A DNA stretch of 64,000 nucleotides from CAYRNR01 sp964425605 (GCA_964425605.1 CAYRNR010000002.1:1-64000); one strand, 5' to 3'; shown: positions 23,701 through 31,452, numbered from the stretch's first letter. The notes: a model not told the origin generated them from the sequence alone. A program made the numbers and translations.

Positions 23701-23947
23701 TGCCGTCGGGCCGCTCCTTCTCGATCACCCGGGTGACGAACTCCGCGGTCAGCGGCACGAAGTAGATCTCGTCGGCGAGGCCCTCCGACGTCTGGATGGT
23801 GGCGATGTTGGGGTTGACCAGCACCACCCGCGCGCCCTCCTCCTTGAGCGCCTTGATGGCCTGGGATCCGGAGTAGTCGAACTCGCCGGCCTGGCCGATG
23901 GACAGCCCGCCCGATCCCAGCAGCAACACCGTGCCCACGGCCTTCAT
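20708..23947 (-). CDS. carB: carbamoyl-phosphate synthase large subunit, CAD-like
   Basis: A 1079-residue large subunit, of normal length. It has two ATP-grasp halves, an oligomerisation domain and a C-terminal MGS-like allosteric domain. It makes carbamoyl phosphate from bicarbonate, ammonia and ATP for pyrimidine and arginine synthesis. The wording of many motifs follows animal CAD rather than E. coli: Gly-Ser-Gly-Gly-Leu-Ser-Ile-Gly-Gln-Ala-Gly-Glu near the start, Asn-Ala-Arg-Leu-Ser-Arg-Ser-Ser-Ala-Leu-Ala-Ser-Lys, and Ser-Val-Gly-Glu-Val-Met-Ser-Ile-Gly-Arg. ATG 23947 overlaps the carA stop (ATGA), so the subunits are made in step. Confidence 0.95.
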   Translation of the reverse strand: MKAVGTVLLLGSGGLSIGQAGEFDYSGSQAIKALKEEGARVVLVNPNIATIQTSEGLADEIYFVPLTAEFVTRVIEKERPDGILLSFGGQTALNCGVVLRREGVLEKYGVRVLGTPVEAIETTEDRDLFVKAMAEIDVPVPRSIATSDAEEALAAADTIGYPVIVRAAYTLGGLGSQLVPDRETLVEAVAKAFTASPQLLIERSLEGWKEVEYEVVRDGYDNCVTVCNMENLDPLGIHTGESVVVAPSLTLSNDDYHRLRERSIAIVRHIGVVGECNVQFALDPHSNDFAVIEMNARLSRSSALASKATGYPLAAVAARLALGRSLPEIANAVTRTTCACFEPSLDYVVVKMPRWDLAKFSQVSRHIGTAMKSVGEVMSIGRCFEEALQKALRMVGGGFHGLMGNKLHLDDLDEQLANPTDERILAVAQALDRGYSVERVHELTRIDPWFLHRIAGVVATWRDLNKFSEKDIPSERLLSAKKLGFSDYQIAKATMNYLAADDHDKTMIIRELRKKRGIVPVVKQIDTVAGEFPAETNYLYLTYGGVEDDVSFAPADTPAEERPVVVLGSGPYRIGSSVEFDWCCVGAVNTLRELGRTTVMLNHNPETVSTDFDVCDRLYFDELTLERLLDIHDKEHPEGFIVSVGGQVPNNLAPRLARVGVPVLGTPPSSIDGAEDRHKFSALLDRLGVDQPQWREVGSVDEACVQAEQLGYPVLVRPSYVLSGAAMAVAFREAELRTILNLAAVVSGDHPVVMSQYITGAKELEIDAVAAKGELVAFAISEHVEFAGVHSGDATMVLPPQKVYLQTIRTIKRIAREIASALEISGPFNIQFLARENRVRVIECNLRASRSFPFCSKVYNVDFIGLATRAILGLPVEPPQRSLFDLDYVGVKVPQFSFTRLAGADPRLGVEMASTGEVACLGTEVGDAYLKGYLSAGNRLPSRAILLSTGPVESKAGFLNSARRLVERGIQLHCTGGTAEFLRRHDVPCEVVTWPLDQGDADAVELIRSGGVDLVINIPKNLHDDELTNGYLIRRAAVDFGVPLQTNLQVANLLVDSLCRFEPDQLECEPWGTYMGRAT

Positions 23948-25032
23948 CGCACACCCCCCCTCGCAGCGACCACCTGGTCGATGAACTCGTCGAACAGGTA
24001 CGCCGTGTCCACCGGGCCGCACGACGCCTCCGGGTGGAACTGCACCGCCGAGAACGGCTTGTGGCGGTGGCGTATCCCCTCCACCGTGCCGTCGTTGGCG
24101 TTGAGGAACCACACGTCCCAGTCCGAGGGCAGGTTCCGTGCGTCCACGGCGTAGCCGTGGTTCTGGCTCGTGACGTGGCAGCGACGGGTCCGGGTGTCGG
24201 TCACCGGCTGGTTCTGACCCCGGTGGCCGTAGCGCAGCTTGAACGTGGAGCCGCCCGCGGCCAGGGCGAGCAGCTGGACGCCCAGGCAGACGCCGAAGAT
24301 GGGTTTGTCCCGCTGCAGAGCCGCCTCGAGGTGCTTCACCGTGGGTTCGCACATGGTCGGATCACCCGGGCCGTTGGTCAGCACGATCCCGTCGTGCTCC
24401 ACCTCGGCCGGGTCCGCGTCCCAGGGGATCACCGTGAGCGAGGCGCCGCGCTTCATCAGACAGCGCAGGATGTTGTTCTTGACCCCGCAGTCCACCACCA
24501 CCAGGTGCGGGCTGCCCCCCTCGTTGAGCACGCCGCGGCGCCCCTCCCCTACCCTGGCGACGAGGTTCTCGGTGGCCGGATCGAACCAGCCGGGATCCCC
24601 GTCCACCTCCAGCTTGCCCAGCATCGTGCCCTGCTCGCGCAGGCGGCGCGTCAGCGCCCGCGTGTCCACGTCGCAGATGGCCGGCACCCCCGACGCCTCG
24701 AGCCACGCCGACAGGGATCGCACCGCCTCCCAGTGGCTGTACGCCGGCGAGTAGTCCGCCACCACGAGCCCCGACACCTGCACGCGATCCGACTCCATGG
24801 CCGACGGCAGGCCGAACGCCCCGATGTCGTCGCCGGGCACGCCGTAGTTGCCGATGGAGGGAAACGTCAGCGTCAGGATCTGCCCCTGGTACGACGGATC
24901 GGTCAGCGACTCGGGGTACCCCACCATGCCGGTGGTGAACACCACCTCGCCAGCGGATGAGACCGGGGCGCCGAAGGAGCGTCCGTGCAGGGTGTAGCCA
25001 TCTTCGAGGACGATGCGGGCGGGACCGGGCAT
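23944..25032 (-). CDS. carA: carbamoyl-phosphate synthase small (glutaminase) subunit, CAD-like
   Basis: A 362-residue glutamine amidotransferase subunit that releases ammonia for CarB. It has an N-terminal CPSase small-chain domain (about 4-140) and a class I glutaminase domain with nucleophile Cys249, His333 and Glu335. The motif around the nucleophile reads Cys-Leu-Gly-Val-Gln; most relatives have His where Val252 stands. As in CarB, the sequence tracks the animal CAD enzyme (for example Gly-Glu-Val-Val-Phe-Thr-Thr-Gly-Met-Val-Gly-Tyr). ATG 25032 with a GGGAGG site is preferred over longer in-frame starts. A tandem repeat lies in its leader. Confidence 0.94.
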   Translation of the reverse strand: MPGPARIVLEDGYTLHGRSFGAPVSSAGEVVFTTGMVGYPESLTDPSYQGQILTLTFPSIGNYGVPGDDIGAFGLPSAMESDRVQVSGLVVADYSPAYSHWEAVRSLSAWLEASGVPAICDVDTRALTRRLREQGTMLGKLEVDGDPGWFDPATENLVARVGEGRRGVLNEGGSPHLVVVDCGVKNNILRCLMKRGASLTVIPWDADPAEVEHDGIVLTNGPGDPTMCEPTVKHLEAALQRDKPIFGVCLGVQLLALAAGGSTFKLRYGHRGQNQPVTDTRTRRCHVTSQNHGYAVDARNLPSDWDVWFLNANDGTVEGIRHRHKPFSAVQFHPEASCGPVDTAYLFDEFIDQVVAARGGVR

Positions 25033-25131
25033 GCGTAGGCCTCCCGGGAGTCCAATGTCCCCGAATCGGGGGGCGGGCGCAAGGGGGGGCAGAGGTTTGG
25101 GTGTCGAACAGATGCACTCTGCACCCAGACT

Positions 25132-25215
25132 GATCCGGAACAAACTCCGATCTAGTTCGACCAATCCGGAACTGATTCCGATTCGGTTCAACCAATCCGG
25201 AGTTGTGGAATCAGG
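25132..25215. repeat. 31-bp imperfect tandem repeat upstream of carA
   Basis: Two full units (25132-25162 and 25163-25193) and a partial third (from 25194) start with AATCCGGA or GATCCGGA. Each full unit has a CTCCGAT or TTCCGAT in the middle and ends in TTCGACC or TTCAACC. The 31-bp period is close to three helical turns. The array lies 100-180 bases before the carA start, between it and the RCC1 gene, where a regulator could bind. Confidence 0.65.
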
Positions 25216-25227
25216 AGGATGATCGAT

Positions 25228-26166
25228 TCAAGGGGTGCTCCCAGGCACGGCCTGCGCGTGCGAGTTCGAACCCCAACACTCGTAGCCGCCGTCGTCGCGA
25301 ACCCCGCAGGAATGGTGTCCTCCAGCACTGATATCGATGAACGCTCCCTCAGGCGCGACACTCTGATTCACTGCGCCGTACTCGGTATGCTCGTTCGAAC
25401 CCCAACAGGTCACGGTCCCGCCTTCGTGGCGGCCACAGGTATGCTCACCGCCAGCATCGATCTGCACGAACGCCGCTTCGGGTGGTGTCGCCTGGCCGGA
25501 GTCGTTCCAACCCCAGCAAGCCACGGTCCCTTCTGAACTCAGCGCACAACTGTGGTTACCGCCCGCGGTCACGGCATCGAACGTGCCTTGCGGAGCATTG
25601 AGTTGATCGTAGAAGTCCGCGCCCCAACAGGTGCAAAGGCCCGTCTCATCGACCACGCATGAGTGGCTGTTTCCTGCGGCCACGGCGCTGTATTCCCCCC
25701 CTGGGGACGCGGTCTCACCGTAGTTGTCGAAGCCCCAGCACTGCACGTGATTGTCCTCGCCCAACGCACACGCATATGAATTGCCGGCGGCCACCGCTTG
25801 AAACCGCCCTCCTGGTATCTCGGCAGCCGAGGAGTCGTCCGAACCCCAGTAGACCAGCGAACCGTCAGTCCGGATGCCCATGGTGAATCCAACCCCCGCC
25901 GCGACCTCTTTGAAAGACTCGTTCGGCGGTTTGGTTCTGTCATCCGCCCGCCCGGCATTCCCCCAGCACTCGACCGAGCAGTCTCCCCGAAGGCCGCAGG
26001 TGTGGTTCCCCCCCGCGCTGATCCGGACCCAGTCGCTCGGCGACACGCCTGCGTCCTCGTAGGGGCAGCTGTGGCAGCCTGATGCCACCAGCCCTGAAGA
26101 GGTGAGCATCAGGAGCCAGAGACACCCGGCAACCACACCAGAAACCGAGGGCTTCCTGTCCTCCAT
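25228..26166 (-). CDS. RCC1-repeat surface lipoprotein
   Basis: A 312-residue lipoprotein with a signal and a Val-Ala-Ser-Gly-Cys lipobox (about residue 31). About seven RCC1-type blades follow, each about 37 residues, seen as recurring Ala-Gly-Gly/Asn-x-His/Ser-Cys and Cys-Trp-Gly motifs. This makes a beta-propeller rich in paired Cys, typical of exported bacterial RCC1 proteins. Propellers usually bind partners; the target is unknown. ATG 26166 shares one base with the stop of the upstream cytochrome gene (TGATG), so the two are coupled. The frame stays open further upstream but reads as antisense of that gene. Confidence 0.83.
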   Translation of the reverse strand: MEDRKPSVSGVVAGCLWLLMLTSSGLVASGCHSCPYEDAGVSPSDWVRISAGGNHTCGLRGDCSVECWGNAGRADDRTKPPNESFKEVAAGVGFTMGIRTDGSLVYWGSDDSSAAEIPGGRFQAVAAGNSYACALGEDNHVQCWGFDNYGETASPGGEYSAVAAGNSHSCVVDETGLCTCWGADFYDQLNAPQGTFDAVTAGGNHSCALSSEGTVACWGWNDSGQATPPEAAFVQIDAGGEHTCGRHEGGTVTCWGSNEHTEYGAVNQSVAPEGAFIDISAGGHHSCGVRDDGGYECWGSNSHAQAVPGSTP

Positions 26167-28169
26167 CACGTCCCCCCTTCCGCGGCGGAACCTGCCTCGG
26201 AGTAGAACTCCACCGCCTCGGCGTACCGGGATTCGCCCGGCTCCAGCGCCACCGCGCGGCGGCAGTGGGGGACCGCGGCGGCGGGTTCGCCGGCGCCCAC
26301 GGCCACGCACAGGTTGAACCACGCCACGGCGGACTCCGGATCGGCGTCCACCGCGCGGTGCAGCACCTCGGCGGCTTCCGCGTTGCGCCCCTGCCCCCCG
26401 AGAAGGAGTCCGAGGTTCAGGTTCACCGTGGCGTCGCCCGGCGCCAGGGCCAGGGCCTCGCGCAGCAGGGCCTCGGCCGCGACCTCGTCGCCAGCCAGGG
26501 CGTGGGCCAGGGCGCCGTTGACCCGGGGTTCGACGGCGGCCGGGTCCAGCTTCGCGGCCACACCGAAGGCGGCGACGGCCGAGGCGAACTCCCGGCGATC
26601 CATGGCCAGGTTGCCGCGGGCCATGTGAGTCCCCGGCACGTCGGCGCGAGGCTGCAGCGACGCGTCCAGCTCGGTGTTCGCGCGCAACCAGTCCCCTCGC
26701 AGTTCGGCCGGGACGCGGGTCTCGTCCAGGCCCGCCAGGGCCCTCGCTGCGCGTACGCGTACCAGGCGGTAGTCGTCGCCCGTCGCCGCCAGCAGCGCCG
26801 GGAGGTCCTCCTCGGCCAGGCGGTGGCCCAGGGCGCCCGCGGCGCTCGAGCGGACCAGGGGTGACACGTCGGACAGGGCGCTGCGGAGAATCCCCTGCGC
26901 GGCCGGATCCGAGCTGCCGTCGAGCAGGCGGACCAGGGACGCCGCGGTGATCTCATCGCGTCCGGGGCTGGCCAGGTAGGCCTCCAAGTCGGCGATGCAG
27001 GTCCAGTCGCCTCGCCGGGCGGCGGATACGAGTTCCGCCGCGCCCTGCGCCCCGGGCGGCCGCATCGAGTGGTCGCTGCGCCGCATCCGCGCGAACGTGG
27101 TCGTGGCCATGTGGCAGTCCACGCAGCGGCTGTCCGGCCCGGCGCCGGCGTGGCCCGCGGCCGCAGCCCCGGTCTCGGCCCGCGGGGCATGGCAGGGCAG
27201 GCAGGCCTCGTCGGGGCCATCGCTGAACCGGAACCGGCCGCTGGACGTGTGGCAGTGCAGGCAGGTCAGGTCGCTCGCCGCGACGCAGGGGCTCAACCAC
27301 CACGACGTGGTGTAGTTCTCGCCCAGATCCCGGCCGTCCGGGTGGTAGTCCGGGTGCTCCAGGGTCACCAGGTCGAAGTGGTCGAAGAAGCGGTCACCGG
27401 GCGTGAATTCATCGGTGAGCGGGATCAGACGGGCGTGGCAGGACAGGCACGCGTCGTTGATCTGCTGCGGGGTCAGCTCGTCGAACTCGACGATGAGGGG
27501 ATCGGTGGCGCAGCCGTCCGGGCCGGCACAGGCCCGCGCGTGCTCCGCACCGGGGCCATGACAGCCCTCGCAGCTGATCCCCGGCTCGGACCAGGTGGTG
27601 GCGTAGGTGTCCGTGGCCACGTCGTAGGTGGTGGACAGGTGGCTGACGTGGCACGACGAGCAGGCCGTGTTGAAGGTCAACGCCCGGTCCCGCCACGACA
27701 GCGCCTCGTCGTCGATCCCCTCGAAGTGCCGCACTGCGCTGGCCGTGGTGTCGAACCACTCGCCCGTGGCCGTATCCAGGGCCACCGGCAACACCTGCAG
27801 ACGGCCGCGCGGCAGCTCGGTGAGCAGGTAGGTCACGTCCTTGCCGCCGACCACGTACTCGATGGCGTGGTGGCGCGCCCCCTCTGCGGTCTCCTCGACC
27901 ACCACCCCGTCCCCGACGCGGCAGCGGACTCCCCCGGCCATCGCCTCCCCCGGCGGCAAATCCACGCCGGCGCCAACCGACCGCAAGGCCTGCCCGTGCC
28001 AGGACGTCTCCCAGGACCTATAGAACTGCGGGTGGCACTCGCGGCACGACGTGGATCCGGCCAGCTCGCGGGCCCCGGTCGATTCCGGTTCCGGCGCACG
28101 CGAGCAGGCGGCCAGCGACAAGACCACCACGATGGCGGCGATCGCGGCGATGGGGGTGGACCATCCCAT
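26166..28169 (-). CDS. seven-haem cytochrome c lipoprotein with HEAT and TPR regions
   Basis: A 667-residue lipoprotein with a Leu-Ala-Ala-Cys lipobox (Cys22). The first 370 residues contain seven Cys-x-x-Cys-His haem sites (first at 42-46), as in cytochrome c554/NrfB-like multihaem proteins. About 375-480 form HEAT-like helical repeats, and about 500-660 are four or so TPR units. It should sit at the envelope and move electrons, with the repeats docking partners. It heads a coupled pair with the RCC1 lipoprotein. The ribosome site before ATG 28169 is weak. The substrate or redox partner is not evident. Confidence 0.85.
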   Translation of the reverse strand: MGWSTPIAAIAAIVVVLSLAACSRAPEPESTGARELAGSTSCRECHPQFYRSWETSWHGQALRSVGAGVDLPPGEAMAGGVRCRVGDGVVVEETAEGARHHAIEYVVGGKDVTYLLTELPRGRLQVLPVALDTATGEWFDTTASAVRHFEGIDDEALSWRDRALTFNTACSSCHVSHLSTTYDVATDTYATTWSEPGISCEGCHGPGAEHARACAGPDGCATDPLIVEFDELTPQQINDACLSCHARLIPLTDEFTPGDRFFDHFDLVTLEHPDYHPDGRDLGENYTTSWWLSPCVAASDLTCLHCHTSSGRFRFSDGPDEACLPCHAPRAETGAAAAGHAGAGPDSRCVDCHMATTTFARMRRSDHSMRPPGAQGAAELVSAARRGDWTCIADLEAYLASPGRDEITAASLVRLLDGSSDPAAQGILRSALSDVSPLVRSSAAGALGHRLAEEDLPALLAATGDDYRLVRVRAARALAGLDETRVPAELRGDWLRANTELDASLQPRADVPGTHMARGNLAMDRREFASAVAAFGVAAKLDPAAVEPRVNGALAHALAGDEVAAEALLREALALAPGDATVNLNLGLLLGGQGRNAEAAEVLHRAVDADPESAVAWFNLCVAVGAGEPAAAVPHCRRAVALEPGESRYAEAVEFYSEAGSAAEGGT

Positions 28170-28221
28170 GGTCGGGTCCCGCCACCCTATCAGAAGCCCG
28201 GGCGATGTCAGAATTCGCCCC

Positions 28222-28249
28222 TTGTCATCTTGTTAGTCGTTACTAACAT
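28222..28249 (+). promoter_or_regulatory. promoter overlapped by a palindromic operator, DoxX-pirin pair
   Basis: TTGTCA (28222-28227) and TAACAT (28244-28249) lie 16 bases apart. A perfect dyad GTTAGT-N4-ACTAAC (28232-28247) covers the space between them and the -10 box. A bound dimeric repressor there would block RNA polymerase. The region is notably AT-rich for this genome. No regulator gene lies adjacent, so it would act from elsewhere. Confidence 0.55.
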
Positions 28250-28302
28250 AGAGGGTGTAAGCAAACTAGCGGGCGGTCCCATCGCCGAGGAGAGGAAGAG
28301 AC

Positions 28303-28722
28303 ATGGCCCGATTCCCAGAACTCCGGCAAACCTTCGCCGTGGGCTTCGTCTCGTACCTGCTGGTCTACGTGTTCATCGGAGCCAGCGCGAACAAGCTCGC
28401 GAGCATGGAGATGGCGGTGGCGAATTTCGCCCAGTGGGGCTATCCGGCCTTCTTCCTGTACGTGGTCGGAGCTGTGGAAGCCCTCGCCGTCATCCTCATC
28501 GCGCTGCCCAGGACGCGTTTCTTCGGCTCGCTGTATCTGGCGGTGGTGATGATCGGCGCCATCGTCACCCACGCAACGGCCGGGGAGTTCGCATCGCTTC
28601 CCATACCGCTGCTCCTGCTGGGCCTGTCCTCGGGCGTTTCCTGGGCGACCCGACCGAAGCCGCTGTTCCACACGCAGCCCCTCGGTTCGGCGCGTTTTGT
28701 CGCCGCGAGGAGTCTCGAATGA
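28303..28722 (+). CDS. DoxX-family membrane protein
   Basis: A 139-residue integral membrane protein with four hydrophobic helices (about 13-32, 47-68, 74-92 and 96-115) in the DoxX arrangement. The family pattern is an early Gly-Ala-Ser-Ala-Asn-Lys-Leu on helix 1 and a Gly-Ala-Val-Glu helix 2. DoxX proteins are linked to quinone or redox stress functions; the precise role here is unknown. A GAGGAGAGGAAGAG tract provides the ribosome site before ATG 28303. Its stop overlaps the pirin start as ATGA. Confidence 0.8.
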   Translation: MARFPELRQTFAVGFVSYLLVYVFIGASANKLASMEMAVANFAQWGYPAFFLYVVGAVEALAVILIALPRTRFFGSLYLAVVMIGAIVTHATAGEFASLPIPLLLLGLSSGVSWATRPKPLFHTQPLGSARFVAARSLE

Positions 28723-29591
28723 GTGCGCCACGATCCGTGCAGCGGGTCGTCACGGCCCACCGCCAGCTCGAAGGAGGCGGCTTCCCGGTCCGCCGCCCCT
28801 TCCCGACCACCGGGCTGGACCAGGTGGACCCGTTCCTGCTGCTGGACGAGATGGGGCCGGTGGACTGGCGACCGGGAGAGGCCATCGGCGCCCCCGACCA
28901 CCCCCACCGCGGCTTCGAGACCGTCACCTACGTCCTCGCCGGCGAGATGGAGCACGCCGACTCGGCGGGCCACCGCGGCCGGCTGGGGCCCGGTGACGTG
29001 CAGTGGATGACCGCGGGGTCGGGCGTGGTGCACTCCGAGATGCCCTCACGGGCGCTGCTCGCGTCAGGGGGCCGCATGCACGGCTTCCAGGTGTGGGTGA
29101 ACCTCCCCGCCGCCGACAAGATGATCGCGCCGCGCTACCAGGAGGTCCCCGGCCAGGCCATCCCGGTGGGCCTGACCCCGGACGGCAAGGTCTCGGTGCG
29201 GGTGATCACCGGCGAGGCCCTCGGCGCGCGCGCCGTGATCGACACCCACACACCCATCGTCTATCAACACTGGACCCTGGCCCCGGGTGGACGCGCCACG
29301 CAGCCGCTCCCCGCCGACTACAACGGCCTGGTCTACGTATTCGGCGGACGTGCCGCCGTGGACGACACCGAGGTGGCCGACGGCCAGGTGGCCTTCCTGG
29401 GCTACGGCGACCGCCTGGACCTGGCGGTCCCCGACGACGCCGATGGTCCCGCCGACCTGCTCCTGCTCGCGGGGATCCCCCTGGACGAGCCCTTGGCCCG
29501 CTGGGGTCCCTTCGTGATGAACACCAGCCAGCAGATCCAGGAGGCCATGGACGACTTCCACGCCGGGCGGATGGGCGCCATCGCCCATTGA
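28719..29591 (+). CDS. pirin family protein
   Basis: A 290-residue bicupin. The N-terminal cupin has the pirin metal site: Pro-His-Pro-His-type motif (Asp-His-Pro-His-Arg-Gly-Phe-Glu) and a later His-Ser-Glu-Met. The second cupin and the C-terminal helix (ending near Phe-His-Ala-Gly-Arg-Met-Gly) are typical. Some pirins oxidise flavonols (quercetinase); others bind regulators, and sequence does not decide between these. ATG 28719 overlaps the DoxX stop and has GAGGAG upstream. Pirin and DoxX under one repressed promoter suggest a response to an electrophile or quinone. Confidence 0.9.
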   Translation: MSAPRSVQRVVTAHRQLEGGGFPVRRPFPTTGLDQVDPFLLLDEMGPVDWRPGEAIGAPDHPHRGFETVTYVLAGEMEHADSAGHRGRLGPGDVQWMTAGSGVVHSEMPSRALLASGGRMHGFQVWVNLPAADKMIAPRYQEVPGQAIPVGLTPDGKVSVRVITGEALGARAVIDTHTPIVYQHWTLAPGGRATQPLPADYNGLVYVFGGRAAVDDTEVADGQVAFLGYGDRLDLAVPDDADGPADLLLLAGIPLDEPLARWGPFVMNTSQQIQEAMDDFHAGRMGAIAH

Positions 29592-29635
29592 CCCCCCTGC
29601 CCTCGCTTCCGTAGGCTTCCCCCTCGGAGGCCCCC

Positions 29636-30241
29636 ATGCGAACCACGCTGCTCGCCCTCGCCCTCACCCTGCTCTCGCCCGCCATCCACGCCAGCGCGGA
29701 CATCGCCCCCGAACCCCCACCCAAGGAGAAGAACCCCATGCCAATCCCGCCGCCCCCCGTCGCCGACATCGACGCCGACCTGTTCGTGGCCGAGGGCATG
29801 GTCGAGCCCATCATCGTCAAGGAGGCCGTCGTCGCCGCCCCCGTCGCCGACGTCTACGCGGCCTGGACCACCCCCGAGGGCATCCGCGGCTTCTTCGAGG
29901 TGGACGCGGCGGTGGGCCTGCGCATCGGCGGGCCCATGGAGTTCTACTTCGTCCCCGAGGCCCAGCCCGGCGGCCAGGGCTCCGAGGGATGCCAGGTGCT
30001 CAGCTACGTCCCCAACGAGATGCTCTCGTTCTCGTGGAACGCCCCGCCCCAGTTCGCCGACGAGCGCGGCAAGCACACCTGGGTCGTCATCGACTTCACC
30101 GATCGCGGCGACGGCACCACCGGCGTGCGGCTGCGCCACCTGGGCTTCGGCGAGGGCGGCAACTGGACCGAGATCCACGCCTACTTCGACTCTGCGTGGG
30201 GTCGCGTGATGGACGCGCTGATCGCGCGGTTCGCGCAGTAG
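29636..30241 (+). CDS. exported SRPBCC/AHSA1-like domain protein
   Basis: A 201-residue protein with a signal peptide (cleavage near Ile-His-Ala-Ser, about residue 20) and a Pro-rich linker. An SRPBCC/START-like domain (about 58-200) has Val-Tyr-Ala-Ala-Trp-Thr-Thr-Pro-Glu-Gly at its start and a final helix with Trp-Gly-Arg-Val-Met-Asp-Ala-Leu. Members bind hydrophobic ligands in a helix-grip pocket. Export is unusual, since most AHSA1-like proteins are cytoplasmic. It follows pirin by 44 bases and may share its transcript. Its stop is two bases from the convergent lipoprotein gene. Confidence 0.8.
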   Translation: MRTTLLALALTLLSPAIHASADIAPEPPPKEKNPMPIPPPPVADIDADLFVAEGMVEPIIVKEAVVAAPVADVYAAWTTPEGIRGFFEVDAAVGLRIGGPMEFYFVPEAQPGGQGSEGCQVLSYVPNEMLSFSWNAPPQFADERGKHTWVVIDFTDRGDGTTGVRLRHLGFGEGGNWTEIHAYFDSAWGRVMDALIARFAQ

Positions 30242-30243
30242 CC

Positions 30244-31440
30244 CTACTCCACGATCATCACCTGCGCCTGGGACTCGTACCCGAACGCCGCCAGCTCGTT
30301 GGGCGTGGACCACACCTGGCCGGTGCTGTTCATCACCAGGATCTGGTAGAGCCCGCTCAGCTCGACGCCGGTGGCGGCGACGTTCTCGAGGGTCTCGGTG
30401 GCGAGGGTCTCGGCGTCGGTGACCATCAGCTCCGGGATGAGCAGGTTGAGGTGGTCCACGGGGTAGACGGTCTCGCCGTCGAAGGCGTTGCCGGCGAGCA
30501 TGTAGTCCATGATGTGGTCGTAGGCTGGATCGCCGAGGAGGTCCTGGGGCAGGACGATGGCGGGGATGAGCACCGGCGGATCCTGGGTGGTCAGCAGGTA
30601 GGGATCGGTGGTGTCGAGCCGCTGCAGCAGGACCTTGGGCCAGATCACGTCGGGGATGGTGTCGCCGTTGAGGTCGTCGGGGAACATGTCGCCGTCGTCG
30701 TCCGCGGCGAAGACCATGCCGAACAGCGGCGCCTTGACGTCCACCAGCGAGGTCTCCAGGGGCAGCGTCTCCATGGTGGCGCAGATCAGGTCGTAGGGGC
30801 CGGGGTAGTCGCTGTCCTTGCCGATCGCCAGGCCGAGGGGGGAGCCCTCGTCCACGGCCACGCCGCAGGGGCCGGCGCTCGACGAGGCGTGGGTGGGCCA
30901 GACCTCGAAGGAGGGCCGGTCGAAGGGTACGGGGGTGGTCAGCTCCACCACGATCCCCTCCACGAGGGGGATGGGCTCGCCCTCGATGGGGGCGCCCGGG
31001 ACCGTCACCACCACGGCGTCGCCGCCGATGTCCCCGGCCGTGACCTGGCCGGTGACGTTGAAGAACGGGTTGAAGTCGTTGTCCGAGTCCACGAAGCCGG
31101 CGACGAGGTAGCACGCGGCCCCGGCCTCGGTGTCCTCGGTCCCGGGCTCACCCGCGGCCACCAGGGGGAAGACGAAGTCGGCCTGGCGGTCGGTGAAGTG
31201 GGTGCGCGGCAGCACCACGAAGTCCACGGGGCTGCCCGATCCCGCGGGTGGCGGCGGATCCTCGCAGGCGTACAGCATCAGGTACACGGCGCCATAGAGG
31301 GCGCCGTCCACGCGGACCGTGCCGTGGATGGCGCTGGCCTCGGCGACCGAGTCGCGGTTGGGCACCACGTCCAGCTCGCATCCGGCGGCGGCGAGCATCG
31401 AGGCGGCCAGGAACAGAGCACTGATTCGGTGCGTGATCAT
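30244..31440 (-). CDS. lipoprotein downstream of the TonB receptor
   Basis: A 398-residue lipoprotein with an Ala-Ala-Ala-Gly-Cys lipobox (Cys21). Early on it has a beta-sandwich-like segment (Gly-Thr-Val-Arg-Val-Asp-Gly, then a Tyr-Leu-Met-Leu-Tyr strand), and a calcium-loop-like Asp-Asp-Asp-Gly-Asp-Met-Phe-Pro-Asp-Asp with Asn-Gly-Asp-Thr-Ile-Pro-Asp. No known family is recognised. It starts 12 bases after the TonB receptor stop and is the last gene of the PKS operon. A surface lipoprotein partner for the receptor, in the manner of SusD-like partners, is plausible but unproven. Confidence 0.7.
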   Translation of the reverse strand: MITHRISALFLAASMLAAAGCELDVVPNRDSVAEASAIHGTVRVDGALYGAVYLMLYACEDPPPPAGSGSPVDFVVLPRTHFTDRQADFVFPLVAAGEPGTEDTEAGAACYLVAGFVDSDNDFNPFFNVTGQVTAGDIGGDAVVVTVPGAPIEGEPIPLVEGIVVELTTPVPFDRPSFEVWPTHASSSAGPCGVAVDEGSPLGLAIGKDSDYPGPYDLICATMETLPLETSLVDVKAPLFGMVFAADDDGDMFPDDLNGDTIPDVIWPKVLLQRLDTTDPYLLTTQDPPVLIPAIVLPQDLLGDPAYDHIMDYMLAGNAFDGETVYPVDHLNLLIPELMVTDAETLATETLENVAATGVELSGLYQILVMNSTGQVWSTPNELAAFGYESQAQVMIVE

Positions 31441-31452
31441 CCTGTCCTCCCT

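Noticed and set aside
20288..24154. 1288-residue plus-strand frame opposite carB
   Set aside because: carB is unmistakable on the minus strand; the plus frame has no recognisable domain.
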